From: Hedera helix
Lineage: Eukaryota > Streptophyta > Magnoliopsida > Apiales > Araliaceae
Direction of reading: 5' to 3'
DNA: 64,000 bases
NCBI GenBank assembly: GCA_947179155.2
Contig: OX359275.1
Coordinates: 37,506,808 to 37,570,807 of the forward strand
Position 1 is the stretch's first letter; the number at the start of each line of letters is the position of its first letter. The notes under the pieces were generated by a model. The model was given only the letters and a program-made list of their open reading frames with translations. It ran no database searches and had not been told where the DNA came from. The position numbers and the translations under genes are program-made. Shown piece after piece: positions 24,359 to 36,463 of this stretch.

Positions 24359-25992
24359 CAGTTTCTGAGGATGTACAAGTATTAAGATGTATAATGGGTG
24401 ACCAGAGCACAAATTGAGTTTTTGTTTTAATAATGGATGAAGTGGTACTGAAGAGAGAAAAGAAAAAGGAAAATGCAGTAAATGATAGATCATTTAACTT
24501 AAACTATTACCAGAAACTAAATCTCTGCCACCAGTTGGGAAAAGAAGCCTGGACATAAATTACCCTCAAAGCCAGTAGAGCAACCGTAGTTTTCCCGTTC
24601 ATCAGCTTCACCACACCTTCTGTAGATTAAAATCAACTTCCAAGAGTTGTGTTAACGAGAATCTACAATCTTCAGTCTGGGGTAAGATAGACCAGTGAGT
24701 AGATGGAACTATGGAAGGTTATATAGTTTGCATTTACTACAATCGGGGAGTTGTCTTCCAGAGCTAATTGATGCCAAGCCATAGATACTGCCCAGATGTC
24801 TGCTGAAATGAGGGGCTGTCTTCGAAACCAAATCAAAACCTGAGCAGTCCCTTGCATTGCAACAAACTTTTCTTGTATTCCCTGTGTCCAGCAACAAATG
24901 TACCATTTTCAATAAAATTACTAAAGAAAGTAGGACTTTTTTCTCCAAAAAAATGGGGATACAGGGAGTATAGATTTAACATTATGGATTCTTCAGAACG
25001 TAGATACCAAACAATCATAGTTAAGGTGAACCAATTTGTTATTTGTTGGCGGCGAATCTGCTGATTTTATGACCATTAATATATGAGCGGTGCACAAAAT
25101 TGCATTCTATGGAACTGGGAGATTATATGGACCAACTCTGGCAGCTCAAGGTTTGGAAGCTTGTATATGAAGTTTCGTGGCTCCAGATATCTGTGAGTTT
25201 CTTATTTCAAGGTCATGAAACTCGAGCATTGGACTCAATCTTGTACACACCTGGATTTCCTAATAAAGACCATGCAAGGTTCTTAAGTGAGTTAAGGTAA
25301 TAGCTGTATATGATGGTGGCGTGAAGTAAGTTTTGAAATGCTCCTCCCGTCTGCCAGCTCTTGAATCAGAATGATCCATCTGCTTTTCCTCGCCATTGTT
25401 TGAGTCTCACCAGCTTTGCATCTTGAATCTACGGCCTTTCCTGCTTTTAGTTGTGTGAAAGTATATTCCAGGTAGCCTGTATTTTGCTATCATTTTCTAT
25501 GTACCAAATTTGTAAGCAGAGACTATAAGAAGCATCATTTTTAACGGTATAATCCAGATTTCTGTTACATGTTACTTGTCTCTGTTTTACTTGTTTATGG
25601 GATGGTCTGGTGTACCATTAATGCTGAATCCGACTTTAGTTTCTTTTCCTATCGCTATTAAGCATAGGCAATTAGGCATACAATTTCCCGACGATATTGG
25701 AGCTAGACATAGATCAGAAATAGATGCTTCCCCAAAAATATTTTTTGAGGTTATTTATTTATGTATTCGGATTGAGTTATTTGTGCAAATTATTGGGGTC
25801 AGATTCATGCCTAAATCCTTATATAATCTTCATACACACACTTGCACTATATTTATATACTGGGATAAATATGAACGTACAAGGTGATAATAACGAAATA
25901 AAAATAAAAATAACAAGAGATGTGCTAAGAAGGATCTATTGAATTAAAGTTAAAGTATGTTCTGATCCCAAGTCTTTCAGAAAAATGTAAAT
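24359..25992. other. intergenic DNA, no recognised gene
   Basis: Short open frames on both strands (for example 25100-25300 +) show no domain I recognise and no splice support. It may contain old gene debris, but nothing can be named. Confidence 0.4.
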
Positions 25993-26643
25993 TCAGCAGA
26001 AGCTGTTCTCCATTAATTTTACAAATTCTTTGAAATCTATCCTCCCATCTCCATTTTGATCGAACACGCTAATCATCCGCTTGCAGTTCTCCATTCGTGA
26101 TCTGTCCTCCAATCCCAGAGCACTGAGAACTCTTTGCAACTCCCTTGCATCAATAAACCCATCTCTGTTTTCATCAAACACATCAAAAGCTCCCTTCACC
26201 TCATCCAAGCTAGGCTCTTTCTCTTCAAATAGACGAGAAAATTCATCCGAACCAAATCTCTGCTGAAGCTTTGCATCTTCATTAGGGTGGCAAAAAATCC
26301 CAAGCCTTCCCATCACCATCTCCACCTCTTCTCCGAGCAGACTCCCATCATCTATTTCTCTTTCATTTAAGCAAGGCTTCCTTTCGGACAACTCAACCAC
26401 ATCTTGCTTCCTTTTCCCAACTTCATTCGTACAACTATCCGATAATCCGAGTTGATACTCGATAGAAAAGTGAGATCTTGAAAAATACTGGTAAATTCTT
26501 GCTACCAAGTTGATAATAATTTGGAAGAAGAAAAACTCAACCAATCCAAGAATCAAGAAAGAACGTGGAATAGTATGTATAGATTGAAATAGATATAGCT
26601 TCTCCCCTGGAAACTGATTTAGATAGCTGATCATGAGAGCCAT
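25993..26643 (-). CDS. calmodulin-like calcium-binding protein (CML45/46-like)
   Basis: A single-exon gene of 216 aa. The N-terminal third is hydrophobic (RSFLILGLVEFFFFQIIINL), which suggests a membrane anchor, as in the plant CML45/46/47 group. Two canonical EF-hand loops lie at the C-terminus: DENRDGFIDARE at residues 157-168 and DQNGDGRIDFKE at 195-206. All calcium-ligand positions are kept in both. The N-terminal EF-hand pair of ordinary calmodulin is missing, as in this subgroup. I chose the ATG at 26643 because it has a strong context (GCCATGG); the frame stays open upstream, but only to a TTG at 26715. The likely role is Ca2+ sensing in stress or defence signalling. Upstream G-box/ACGT elements may make it stress-responsive. 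Confidence 0.85.
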   Translation of the reverse strand: MALMISYLNQFPGEKLYLFQSIHTIPRSFLILGLVEFFFFQIIINLVARIYQYFSRSHFSIEYQLGLSDSCTNEVGKRKQDVVELSERKPCLNEREIDDGSLLGEEVEMVMGRLGIFCHPNEDAKLQQRFGSDEFSRLFEEKEPSLDEVKGAFDVFDENRDGFIDARELQRVLSALGLEDRSRMENCKRMISVFDQNGDGRIDFKEFVKLMENSFC

Positions 26644-27364
26644 GGCTAATGGTATATGAATACTACTAATCCCTTGCAAACTAAAGAACAAAAAAGAATT
26701 TGAATTCGTTCCCAAGTAAAGAGATTTTCTCTCAAAAAAAGAACTCTTTAGTTTGCTTGGGATTGGAAAAGAATGAATGGGTTATTTATATAAATACAAT
26801 TTTGAGTGTGTGAAATGGTCAGCTTTCATTGTAAGGGAAAGTGCAGAGAATTTGGAAGGTGGTGGGAAAGAAAAAAATGAAGAAATGGTCTCGAAATGTG
26901 AGACGAAGTTTCTCAACTCCTCCATTGCAGGAGGAGTCGTCTTGCGTTTGAGAAAAATTAGGTGGGACCTGCCGGCTTTTCTTGTCTTTTCTTTCCAGGT
27001 TATTATCTTATTCGGGCCAACTTTTTGAATTTGTTACACAATTGACAAAAAGAAAACACCCTACTTTCCTGGAACATGGATTTTTAGCAGCCCCATTAAG
27101 GTGGAATTTGTATTTTCCACATAATTTAATACCGTCGCTGACAATTCATGAGGATTAAAGTACAAGTCTCCCAATCTTATCATATACTCATTGTTATTAA
27201 AACTAAATACATATCAAGAAGTTAATGATTATTAAAAAAAAAATTATTTAGAATTAAAGTTCAGAGCATTAGGTCCTTATAAAATTGTAAATAGTTTATT
27301 ATTTTCCCATTGTTATAAAAAACCAAGACGTTACAATCTTTACGATGGTCTGCTTTCCTTTTGC

Positions 27365-27678
27365 CACGTGGTGTGTGCTTCATTCATTCATAACAACAAC
27401 CATAATGAAAATTAATCAAACTATATCAGTATATAGGAATAGTCAAACTATATTAGGGAGTAAATTAATCCATAATTATTATAATTTATAATATTCTTTT
27501 CATTTTAAAATCTGAGATATATACATATATTTTTATTTATTTTAAAATTAAAAATATAATTATAATGCCCAATTTACCCTTTTCCATAAAATAGTTGCCG
27601 CCCCTGAACCAAAACAACCACTACACATGGAACTTGCATGCTTGAGCAGTGTACTCACATGACCAACACGTGACGTCA
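27365..27678 (-). promoter_or_regulatory. G-box and composite ACGT elements upstream of the CML gene
   Basis: CACGTG lies at 27365-27370 inside CCACGTGG. A composite CACGTGACGTCA lies at 27667-27678, where a G-box overlaps TGACGTCA. They are about 0.7 and 1.0 kb upstream of the CML start codon. These are typical sites for bZIP factors (ABF/TGA/HY5 types). Action on this gene is inferred from position only. Confidence 0.45.
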
Positions 27679-27717
27679 TCAGAAATTCTCCCCCGCTAGT
27701 AGAAATTGAATTAATAT

Positions 27718-27846
27718 AAACACACAACAATCAAATATTACATTCATCTATACTATTAAAAAGTAAAACATAACATTGAAATCTATTATATACTCTATTT
27801 TTTAATAGTATAGATGAATGTAGTATTTAATTATTGTGTGTGTAGA
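27718..27846. mobile_element. short palindromic MITE-like element, copy B
   Basis: The left arm AAATATTACATTCATCTATA then CTATTAAAAA pairs with a nearly perfect reverse complement on the right (TTTTTAATAG then TATAGATGAATGTAGTATTT). Ends read ACACACAA and, inverted, ACACACAA. This is the best preserved of three related copies. Confidence 0.7.
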
Positions 27847-29028
27847 CTTATCTGTAGAAATTTTCAGAATACACAATACAGATTATCACATTTGCTCAAT
27901 GTTGGTGTAATATGAATAATTTTATAAGCGTAAAGTTAGAAGTACGAAAATTGTTTATAAAAATTGTCATTTTTAAAATACTATATTCTAATTTTGAAAC
28001 AGAGTGATTAATAATCATAATAAAAATTAGTGTTGGTGAAAAATCGGGTTCATCATTCTCTACTCGAACCGCAAAGCATAATAAGAATTGCGGTTAATTA
28101 TTTTTGTGTTTTTCCTTTTTCATATTAGAAAACAAAACAAATAAAGAAAAAGCATAATTTTTGGGGTCCTAAAGTATTTTTGAGTTATGGCTGTTAATTT
28201 GGATTGCTTGTTATTCAAGTTTTAACTTATGGCAAGGGAAGTAGGGAACCAAAGTCTTGCCCATTATTCGGAGTCGAACCAAATATGAAGAAACTACTGC
28301 CGCATTTCCACTCCGACCTTTGGTAAAGACACCAACCTACCCACCAAGTCCTCTTTACTAAGCTGCTTACTTTAGTCAGCGAGTGCAATTCAACCTATCA
28401 TATCTAAATTTGGTATAGAAATAATCTAGAGATTGAAAAAGAGTAACAAAAGAAATCACATCCAAATATTCTATTTCTCTATTTCTCCCACAAGAAAAGT
28501 CTTATTTTGAAAAAAAAAATGTTGAAAACATCTCTCTTTTTATTATTTTGTAATTTAAAATGACACGATGCTATCAGGTTTATTATTATAATTCCATTAT
28601 CTTGTCATCGGGATTAAGCTATCAAAAAAAAAAGATACATGCTTAATGTTTATAAAATTTATAAATGAAATTCTTTGTTTGTGTAACTGACAAGTTGTAG
28701 AATTACATAAACATTCTCGTGATATATATAGTAGTAGATTCAGCTCAGCTTTGCTGATTACAATGACCTTGCACAAGAACTACCTCTTTTGAGATGACAA
28801 TAATGTATTAATGCCATTATACATTAATTAATGGCAGGGTTTTTAATATTTCAAATTAAAGTGCCCTTTCATCATCTAAAATCGTGGAAATACCCTCCCT
28901 CTCACTCACTCGATCACTCTCCCCATATATGATACTCACCAATTAAACTAGCAAAATCTAGTTATATATATAGATGTATATATAGATCTACTATATAGCT
29001 ATGAAAAAGTGGCATGCATGACTGGTTC
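27847..29028. other. intergenic DNA and expansin 3' UTR
   Basis: AT-rich sequence with no gene recognised. The part next to 29028 is the likely 3' UTR of the expansin gene on the minus strand. Confidence 0.4.
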
Positions 29029-30064
29029 TTAAAATTGGGCACCAGAATAGGTCTGCCCAAAAGACCAGCCATCAGGGGCAACGTTGTAAGAGACCACACT
29101 GCGGCCATCACTAGTTGTGACCTTGAAAGACAAGCTCTGTCCATTAAGGTAGCTGTTGCTCTGCCAATTCTGTCCCCAATTCCTTGACATTGGTTGCCAT
29201 TGAGTTCTTGAGCCCTTTATATATACTGAATTTACATCTCCAGCCCCTCCAACGTTGGTTATTAGGACTAGGTTGAAGTAGGAGTGACCATTTATGGTAA
29301 ACCTAATACCTCCACTTCTCATGCAGGGTACCCTACAAACCAATACATCCATCAAATAAGCAATACATCCATCAAGTAAAATGACCTTACTCATTTGAGT
29401 TTATATGACAGAGTGGGACAGTAAAGCACTACTCCTCTAATTAACATTACCTAATTGTGAAACTATACCGACCCATGAATGTTATGCTAACCGAAGCGAC
29501 AAGGGTCACTAAAATAGGTACCTTCTGTAAGCAACGGGGACAATCCCAGCTCTGTATTGAGCAATGCGAAGGAATACAGGCTCAGAGAGATCAAAGTGGT
29601 GGTTCGGAGGGTCACACCAGCCGCCTGGAGGACAGAAGTTTGTGGCAGTGACTGTGATTATACCGCGAAGGCACCACTGTGGATCATTCACGCACATAAG
29701 CTGAAAGCATGCTCCACAGCTCAACCCATTGTTAAACAGGACTGTGCTCAGTGCTGCTGTATTTGTCCCATATCCCTGGCTGTACAGATTTCCATACCCA
29801 CAAGCCCCACCTACATATATATGACAAAATAATAACCATGCCATAAAAAATGTAGTAGTATAATAATTTAATAATCTATAAATTCATAAAACACTATGTT
29901 TGTCAACTGAATTTGAAGTTTCGTAGCATACCCATTGTCCCTGTAGCATCACCGCCTCCATAAAAGGTGGCATGAGCATTTATCCAACCACCATCATACC
30001 CATCAACAGTTGAGACAATTGAAAGAAGTCCCACTAATAAAATTCCAATGGAGATTGTAGTCAT
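29029..30064 (-). CDS. alpha-expansin (EXPA)
   Basis: Three exons read on the minus strand: 30064-29932, 29810-29522 and 29332-29029. All junctions are GT-AG and in frame, giving 241 aa. Residues 1 to about 22 form a signal peptide ([19 protein letters not shown]), so the protein is secreted to the cell wall. Domain 1 (GH45-like) starts with [20 protein letters not shown] and [14 protein letters not shown], carries the family cysteines ([15 protein letters not shown]) and the HFD motif in [10 protein letters not shown]. Domain 2 (CBM63-like) ends with tryptophans in [11 protein letters not shown] and the usual [11 protein letters not shown] terminus. Expansins loosen walls at acid pH without hydrolysis. 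The three-exon layout fits EXPA genes, and the GACGYGNL and HFDLS details fit EXPA rather than EXPB. No lesion is seen. Confidence 0.95.
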
Positions 30065-31400
30065 CTTCAATTGTGCTGCACAAACAAATGGAGATTCTTT
30101 AATTAGAAATTCGTAGAAAGGAAAAACGGAGTACCCTGTTGTTCGTAAAAGAGAGGCGAAAGAGATTGTTACAAGAAAATGATACGAGGAGGGATTTGAA
30201 AGAAGTCGTGAGGAAATGAAGAGAGATTTCCAAGGGAATAAATAGGACATTGCATTTTGTAATGTTAGGTTTGGAACTTAGAGGGCCAACAACACTTTCA
30301 GTACCCGTTTGCATGGGGCCGTTATCTTATGAGAAGTCATTTCTCAATAGTGAGAGAAATCTGGTTACAGTTGTCCCTTTTCTCAACGCTCTCTTAATTT
30401 GGTTTTGCTACTACCACTTTTCTATGGCTGTCGGTTTTGGCACAGGGGTTGCCAGCTGCCATAATGCTCAAGTAATTAATCTACATACTTGGTAAACATA
30501 AATCTTCAACTTAGAGCATGTTAGTGTTTGAACCTCGACGAGGAGTTGTTGCATTTGTGAGTGTCATTTGAAAGTGTGTTTATTGTGCGTTTGAAAACCA
30601 AACAGGCACGTACTAATAACAACTAGCTAGAGACTTTTAAGGGTTAATCAAATCAAACCATACGCTTAATTTACCTTAATTTATAACCATGTCAAATGTC
30701 GGTGTGCATTTGCATTCTTTTTTTTACAGTTCTCTTATTTTCTGTTCTTTGGGAATTGCAGCCTTCTTTAACAAAATTGGGTGGACCATAGTTATAGAGG
30801 GATGAAATCATGAAACCCTGATTTGGGTTGACTGTGCTTGCTATGTTAGTTAGTTCACTAACTTAGCCAGCAACATAATGCATTATGCATGTGTGGTAGA
30901 TTTTGAGAGCAATATGAATAGGACAACATTACATATATAATAATTAAATATAACTTCGAACACAATATTTATTTTAATTATTAAAAAATAAAATTTGATA
31001 AAAAAATTTATTTTAAATTTTATTTTTTAATAATTAAAATTAATGTTACGTTTGATATTATATTTTATTATTGTGTTTATAAACTTATTTATATGAATAT
31101 CTCAGTTTCTGAAATTCAGTAACATGTGAGTATGTACTTGGAAGAAGAAAAATAATGATGGTTTCATGTCTAGTCCATTCGCCATTTAATACGGTGGCTA
31201 TCCATCACATGCCATTGTAGCTCCATGAGCAAAGGAAATACCTTTACTGCCCTATCAATACTTTATTAGTGTACCATACTTGGACGGATCATTTTCTTTA
31301 AGAATGATAAATGATCTGAAAAATGATCGCTTAACCAAAGCTTCCCGATAATCATTAAGTTGGTGCATCCTTCCTTTCCAAGTTAATTGTGAACTGTTAA
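30065..31400. other. expansin 5' region and intergenic DNA
   Basis: The first few hundred bases should hold the expansin leader and promoter (minus strand). No other gene is seen. MITE copy C lies inside it. Confidence 0.4.
30932..31085. mobile_element. short palindromic MITE-like element, copy C
   Basis: The arm TTTTAATTATTAAAAAATAA near 30971-30990 pairs with its reverse complement near 31021-31040. The outer parts ACACAATATTT and, inverted, ACACAATAATAAAATA match. The layout (ACACAAT end, long A/T stem with TTAAAAAATAAAAT, short loop) resembles copies A and B. Confidence 0.5.
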
Positions 31401-31767
31401 TGTAATACCCTGTTATTTTTTTAAAAAGTCCCACATCAATTAAATATTAAATTATTTCTTATGTCTTACATTATATATAAAGCCTAACCCTTTTAATTCA
31501 CTTCATCAATATTTAATAACTCCTATATATGAGAGAATTTTATTATGAGAGGATCTTTTTAATGTCGAGAACGTGGACGAATTGCGAACTTCATAATTTC
31601 GAGTATGTCTATTCTTTTTTGTGTGTAATTATTTAACTTTTTGTATTAGTTTTAATTTTTGTATGCTATTTATTTTATTAGTTGATATATTTTGGTATAT
31701 CTTTGTTAGTAATTAACATTTTAAAATATTCAATTAATATTTTCGTAACTCTAAAGTTTTGACAGAA

Positions 31768-31798
<31 letters not shown>

Positions 31799-33132
31799 TA
31801 TTTGTTTGTAATAGAATTAAAAATGAAAAGAATATTTTTGTGAATATACTTATATGTATTTCGGAAGGAACAATAATATTATTATTAATATATACATTAC
31901 CATGATTAGAATATTTATGTATGTATAACTTTAGGTAGAATTTTATTTAGAACGGAAGGATTTCAATTTTGCCTAAGAGAAAGAAAATGTGTAAAATTTA
32001 ATTAATTGATTAACTATTTATTTATCAATTCTTTTATTTTGTTAGTTCCGACGGAGGGAATTTAACGAGTCAGTTTTGCAATATAATTCCGCGTATTACA
32101 CTGTTTATTCCATGTACGAATTCCGTACTCTTTCAGCGATATTTCTTTAATTTTAATTCGTTTGTTTTGCTCCTTATTTAGAAATTCAGATATTGTTTCA
32201 ATACTTTGGTCTTAGTTGAATTCATATGATCGTTTTGCTTGATTTTAGATATTCATAAATTTATAACTTGTAATCTTGAAACTTGTTGAGCGTATCTAGT
32301 ATTTATGTTGATTCTGTAGAAACGTACATCCTAATATATTTGAGAGCCTTTGTGTCGATTCGTTTTGGTTTAGCATGTACGTATTAGAACCCATTTTGTA
32401 CTATTGTGTCGCATTCGTTGTGACGTGATATTTTTGTTAGAAAGTACCGTAGGGTATACCTGAGTTATAACCACCTGTGAGGGGTACCACATGCATGTCT
32501 GGGGTCACTAAGGCATGACACATTCTGTGGCGGTGTGATCAATCCATGGCATCTCCATTTTGTGTTTCGGTGGACATTTGGTGTTTTATTTGTGGGAGGC
32601 GTATGGGTCGGCCCTAGCATTTTGTTCTATTCTGTTCTGCGATCTGGTGTTGGTCGTACTGCCGAGCACACCTTTTCGATTTTGTATGCATTTGGATCTG
32701 CAATCTGATGTCTGTCTGCTTGTGTGACAGTATTTAGACTTGTCTTTGTGACAAGGTATATTTCTGTTTTGTTCTGAGCTCAGTATGAAATAAACACAAC
32801 CATTCAATTCAGTCTTTTATGTTGTTCAGTAAATCAGTTCAGTTCAGTAGATTATATTTTTTAGTTCAGTTCAGTATAATTATGTTATTCAGTTCAGTTG
32901 ATTTTGTTAATCTCAGTTTGGTTCAGTTGATTTTGTTATTCAATTTCAGTTCTTGTTTCTGCACTCTTTATCCGTACTGGGCATTTGGCTCATGCTGTGT
33001 TTTTCTTCCGACAGGTTTACAAGGGGATTCAAAGGCAAGTGTGAAGAGAGTTTTCTTTTTGTTTTGACATTCTGCTTAGAGTTTTTTTTGTGCGTAGCCT
33101 TCCTTTCCACTAGTCGAAAAAATGGTGTTATA
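31401..33132 (+). repeat. 5' LTR of the Ty3/gypsy element
   Basis: Begins TGTAATACCCTG and ends TGTTATA (the expected CA has mutated to TA). It contains an (AAT)n run near 31770-31797 and many CAGTTCAGT words near 32825-32950. It is longer than its partner because it keeps a segment (about 32372-32693) lost from the 3' LTR. Confidence 0.88.
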
Positions 33133-35001
33133 GAGTTGGTATCAAAGCTAGGGTTCTTTCTTGTAGAAAACCTATTTAGGTTTGACATGTGAGTTATGGG
33201 TAGACATCTGGGATAAGTTTTTGTTTTGTTTGAAATTTTGTTCAACTATCATATGAGTTGGTATTCGAATTTACCTTAAATCAATTTTGCTTTCGTCCGT
33301 TTTGTTTTGTCGATGGCTCGTAAAACCATTAGACGTGGTAGAGGCAGTGATAATGGTGGCAATGTTGGTCGGCACCACGGGGGACGTATGCTCGTCTTGT
33401 CATATAATTAAGTGATGAATGCGTTATGTTCTATTTTGGCACTCTTTTAGTTGGCAGTCGTGAGACTTTTATTGATTTTGACTCTACTCATTCGATTGTT
33501 TCGTATTCTTTTGTTCGGCATCTTGGTATACCATCTCAGTCCTTAGATTCTGCTATGCCTATTACTGCTCCGATGAGAATTTTTTTTTTTTTGTTCTCTG
33601 ATTTGTACCGAGGTTGTTTCTATTAGTTTTGAAAATAAGATTCGTGGGGCTAATCTTCTGTCGATGCATATATACGATTTTGATTTGATTCTTGGGATAA
33701 ACTGGTTAGATAAGTACGAGGCCACTATTGATTGTCAATCGAAGAAGGTTATCTTTGGGAATTTGAAATCTCCACCGTTTGTCTTTCAAGGTTCACGACC
33801 AGGTAATGTTGTGAAGTTAATTTTTGTTTTAAAAGCTAGAAAGTTGGTGGCTAAGGGTGTAAGGGATACCTCTTTGAGGAAGTTGTATTGAAAATGTTCC
33901 AGTCGTTCATTAGTTTTCTGATGTATCAATTTAAGAATTATTAGGGTTTTCATTGCAATAGGAAGTTGAGTTTACCATTGAGTTTATTCCGGGTGCGAAG
34001 CCTGTAGGAATGTTGTATGGCGTTGAACAACAGGCAATGCTAGGCCGTCATGTTAAGTGCAAGACAACGTTTGATTATTAATGACAAATGTTATGTAAAA
34101 GATTTTAATGTATAATAAGTAGTTTTATTTTGTACAACCCTTATATTTGAATCTATTGTACAAGGTACAACCCTTATATTTGAATCTATTGTACAAGGCT
34201 TTAGGGATCGAAATTGTTAGGATAATACGAATTAAATAAACTCTGAATAATCCTTATGATTGAAAATATTGTAATCATTGTAAAAGGACTTAGGGATCAA
34301 ATTTGTTAAGTTGATCCAAAATTTTAGATAGAAAAATGCAATAGACTAGGTAGAAGATTCGCAGAGCAGACAGAACAACATCGACGTGCATTAGACTAGA
34401 TTATTCAGACTTCGGAGAATATGTTAAGGTCTTGTGCATTAGAGTGGTTGACTAATTGGGATGATTATTTGAGTCTTGTTAAATTTACTTATAACAATAA
34501 CTAGTATACAAGTGTTGGGATGACTTCATTTAAGGCGCTGCATGGTAGGAAGTCTGGGCACCAATTTGAGGGATTGATGTTAGTGAGAAGACCATAGAAG
34601 GGTCTGAGTTAGTTCGAATCACTACGGAGATTTTAGTCGTGACTAAGGAGAAATTTAGGTCTGCCCAATCAGTATTCGACGATTTGGGTTAATGGGTAAA
34701 TTCAGTCCGCGTTTTATTGTTCATTTGAGATTTTTGAAAGGGTTGACGAAATCGTATTTCGATTAGCTTTGCCTTCACAATTAGCTTATCTGTATAATAT
34801 ATTTTGCGTCTCAATGTTGAAAAATTATCATTATCATCTGTTGCACGTGGTGCACTATCCGTTTTGATAAGATTCAAGAGGAAAACCATTTCGTTTGTTT
34901 TGTGAAAATCCTACTCGAGCGAAGTATTCGCCTCTTTTAATAATTAGGTTCGATCCATTCTTTTGATTCCGGGGACGGAACCCTTTTTAAGGGGGAGATA
35001 A
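33133..35001 (+). pseudogene. Ty3/gypsy polyprotein remnants (protease, integrase)
   Basis: Protease-like sequence begins near 33450: RETFIDFDSTHSIVS stands where the family has D-S-G-A-T-H-S, so the catalytic DSG is lost. The segment at 33664-33760 (DFDLILGINWLDKYEATIDC) is the protease C-terminal part. From about 34400 to 34560 an integrase-like stretch reads NWDDYLSLVKFTYNN and SFKALHGRKS, and near 34750-34850 the tail FCVSMLKNYH. Gag, reverse transcriptase and RNase H are essentially missing. Frames are broken throughout. A 33-bp tandem duplication occurs at about 34132-34197. Confidence 0.8.
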
Positions 35002-35402
35002 TGTAATACCCGGTCATTTTTTTTAAAAAGTCCCACATCAACTAAATGTTAAACCATCTCTCATGTCTTACACTACATATATGGCCTAGCCCTTTTAGTT
35101 CACTTCACCAACGTTTAATAACTCTTATATGTGAGAGAATTTTGTTGTGAGATGACCTTTTTGGTAAGGACCTCCTTAGTTAAAATATTTTTCTATATCG
35201 AGGACGTGGACAAACTGTGAACCTCATAATTTCGGGTATATCTCTTTTTCTTTCTTTGTGTAATTATTTAATTTTTTGTATTAGTTTTAATTTTTGTATG
35301 CTATTTATTTTGTTAGTTGATATATTTTAGTATATTTTTATTAGTAATTAGCATTTTAAAATATTAAATTAATATTTTCGTAACTCTAAAGTTTTGACAT
35401 AA

Positions 35403-35442
<40 letters not shown>

Positions 35443-36458
35443 TATTTTTTTGTAATAGAATTAAAAATGAAAAGAATATTTTTGTGAATATATTTATATG
35501 TATTTTGGAAGGAACAATAATATTATTATTAATATATACATTACCGTGATTAGAATATTTATGTATGTTAGAATTTTGTTTAGAACGGAAGGATTTCAGT
35601 TTTGCCTAAGAGAAAGAAAATATGTAAAACTTAATCAATTGATTAACTATTTATTTATCAATTCCTTTATTTTGTTAGTTCTGACGAAGGGAATTTAACG
35701 AGTCAGTTTTGCAATATAATTTCAGGTATTACATTGTTTATTCCAGGTATGGATTCCGTACTCTTTCAGCGATATTCCTTTAAATTTAATTTGTTCGTTT
35801 GCTCCTTATTTAGAAATTCGGATATTGTTTCAATACTTTGGTCTTAGTTGAATTCATATGATCGTTTTGCTTGATTTTAGATATTCATAAATTTATAACT
35901 TGTACTCTTGAAACTTGTTGAACACGTCTAGTATTTATTTTGATTCTGTAGAAACGTACATCCTAATATATTTGGGAGCCTTTGTGTCGATTCGTTTCGG
36001 TTTGGATCTGCAGTCCAATGTGTGTCTGCCTGTGTGACAGTATTTTGACTTGTCTTTATGACAAAGTATATTTCTATTTTGTTCTAAGTTCGGTATAAAA
36101 TAAACACAACCATTCAATTCAACCTTTTATGTTGTTCAGTAAATCAGTTCAGTTCAGTAGATTAGTTCAGTTTAGTAGATTATGTTTTTCAGTTCAGTTC
36201 GGTATGATTATGTTATTCAATTCAGTTGATTTTGTTAATCTCAATTTGGTTCAGTTGATTTTGTTATTCAATTTCAGTTCTTATTTCTGCACTCTTTATC
36301 CGTACTAGGCATTTGGCTCATGTTGTGTTTTTCTTCCTGCAGGTTTGCAAGAGAATTCAAGGGCAAGTAGGAAGAAAGTTTTTTTTTTTTTTGACATTAT
36401 GCTTAGAATTTTTTTGTGCGTAGCCTCCCTTTCCATTAGTTGGAAAGGGGATGTTACA
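35002..36458 (+). repeat. 3' LTR of the Ty3/gypsy element
   Basis: Begins TGTAATACCCGG and ends GATGTTACA with the canonical CA. It contains an (AAT)n run at about 35403-35442, longer than in the 5' LTR. Between CGTTTCGGTTT and GGATCTGCAG it lacks about 322 bases present in the 5' LTR. Confidence 0.9.
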
Positions 36459-36463
36459 GTTAA

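Larger units (their letters stand above)
31401..36458 (+). mobile_element. Ty3/gypsy LTR retrotransposon, both LTRs, internally deleted
   Basis: The element runs from TGTAATACCC to TGTTACA and is flanked by GTTAA on both sides (31396-31400 and 36459-36463), a perfect 5-bp target duplication. The left LTR is 31401-33132 and the right 35002-36458. A primer-binding site TGGTATCAAAGC starts at 33137, close to the tRNA-iMet consensus. A polypurine tract (AAGGGGGAGATAA) ends just before the right LTR. The internal part is only about 1.9 kb and carries broken protease and integrase remnants. The TGTAATACCC start and Met primer site suggest the Tekay/Del-type lineage, but that is inference. LTRs differ at many sites, so the insertion is old. 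Confidence 0.92.

Noticed and set aside
25100..25300. 66-codon open frame between the PPR pseudogene and the CML gene
   Set aside because: No recognisable domain, no splice sites or promoter context.
26644..26715. 24-residue N-terminal extension of the CML protein
   Set aside because: It would start at TTG. The ATG at 26643 has a strong start context.
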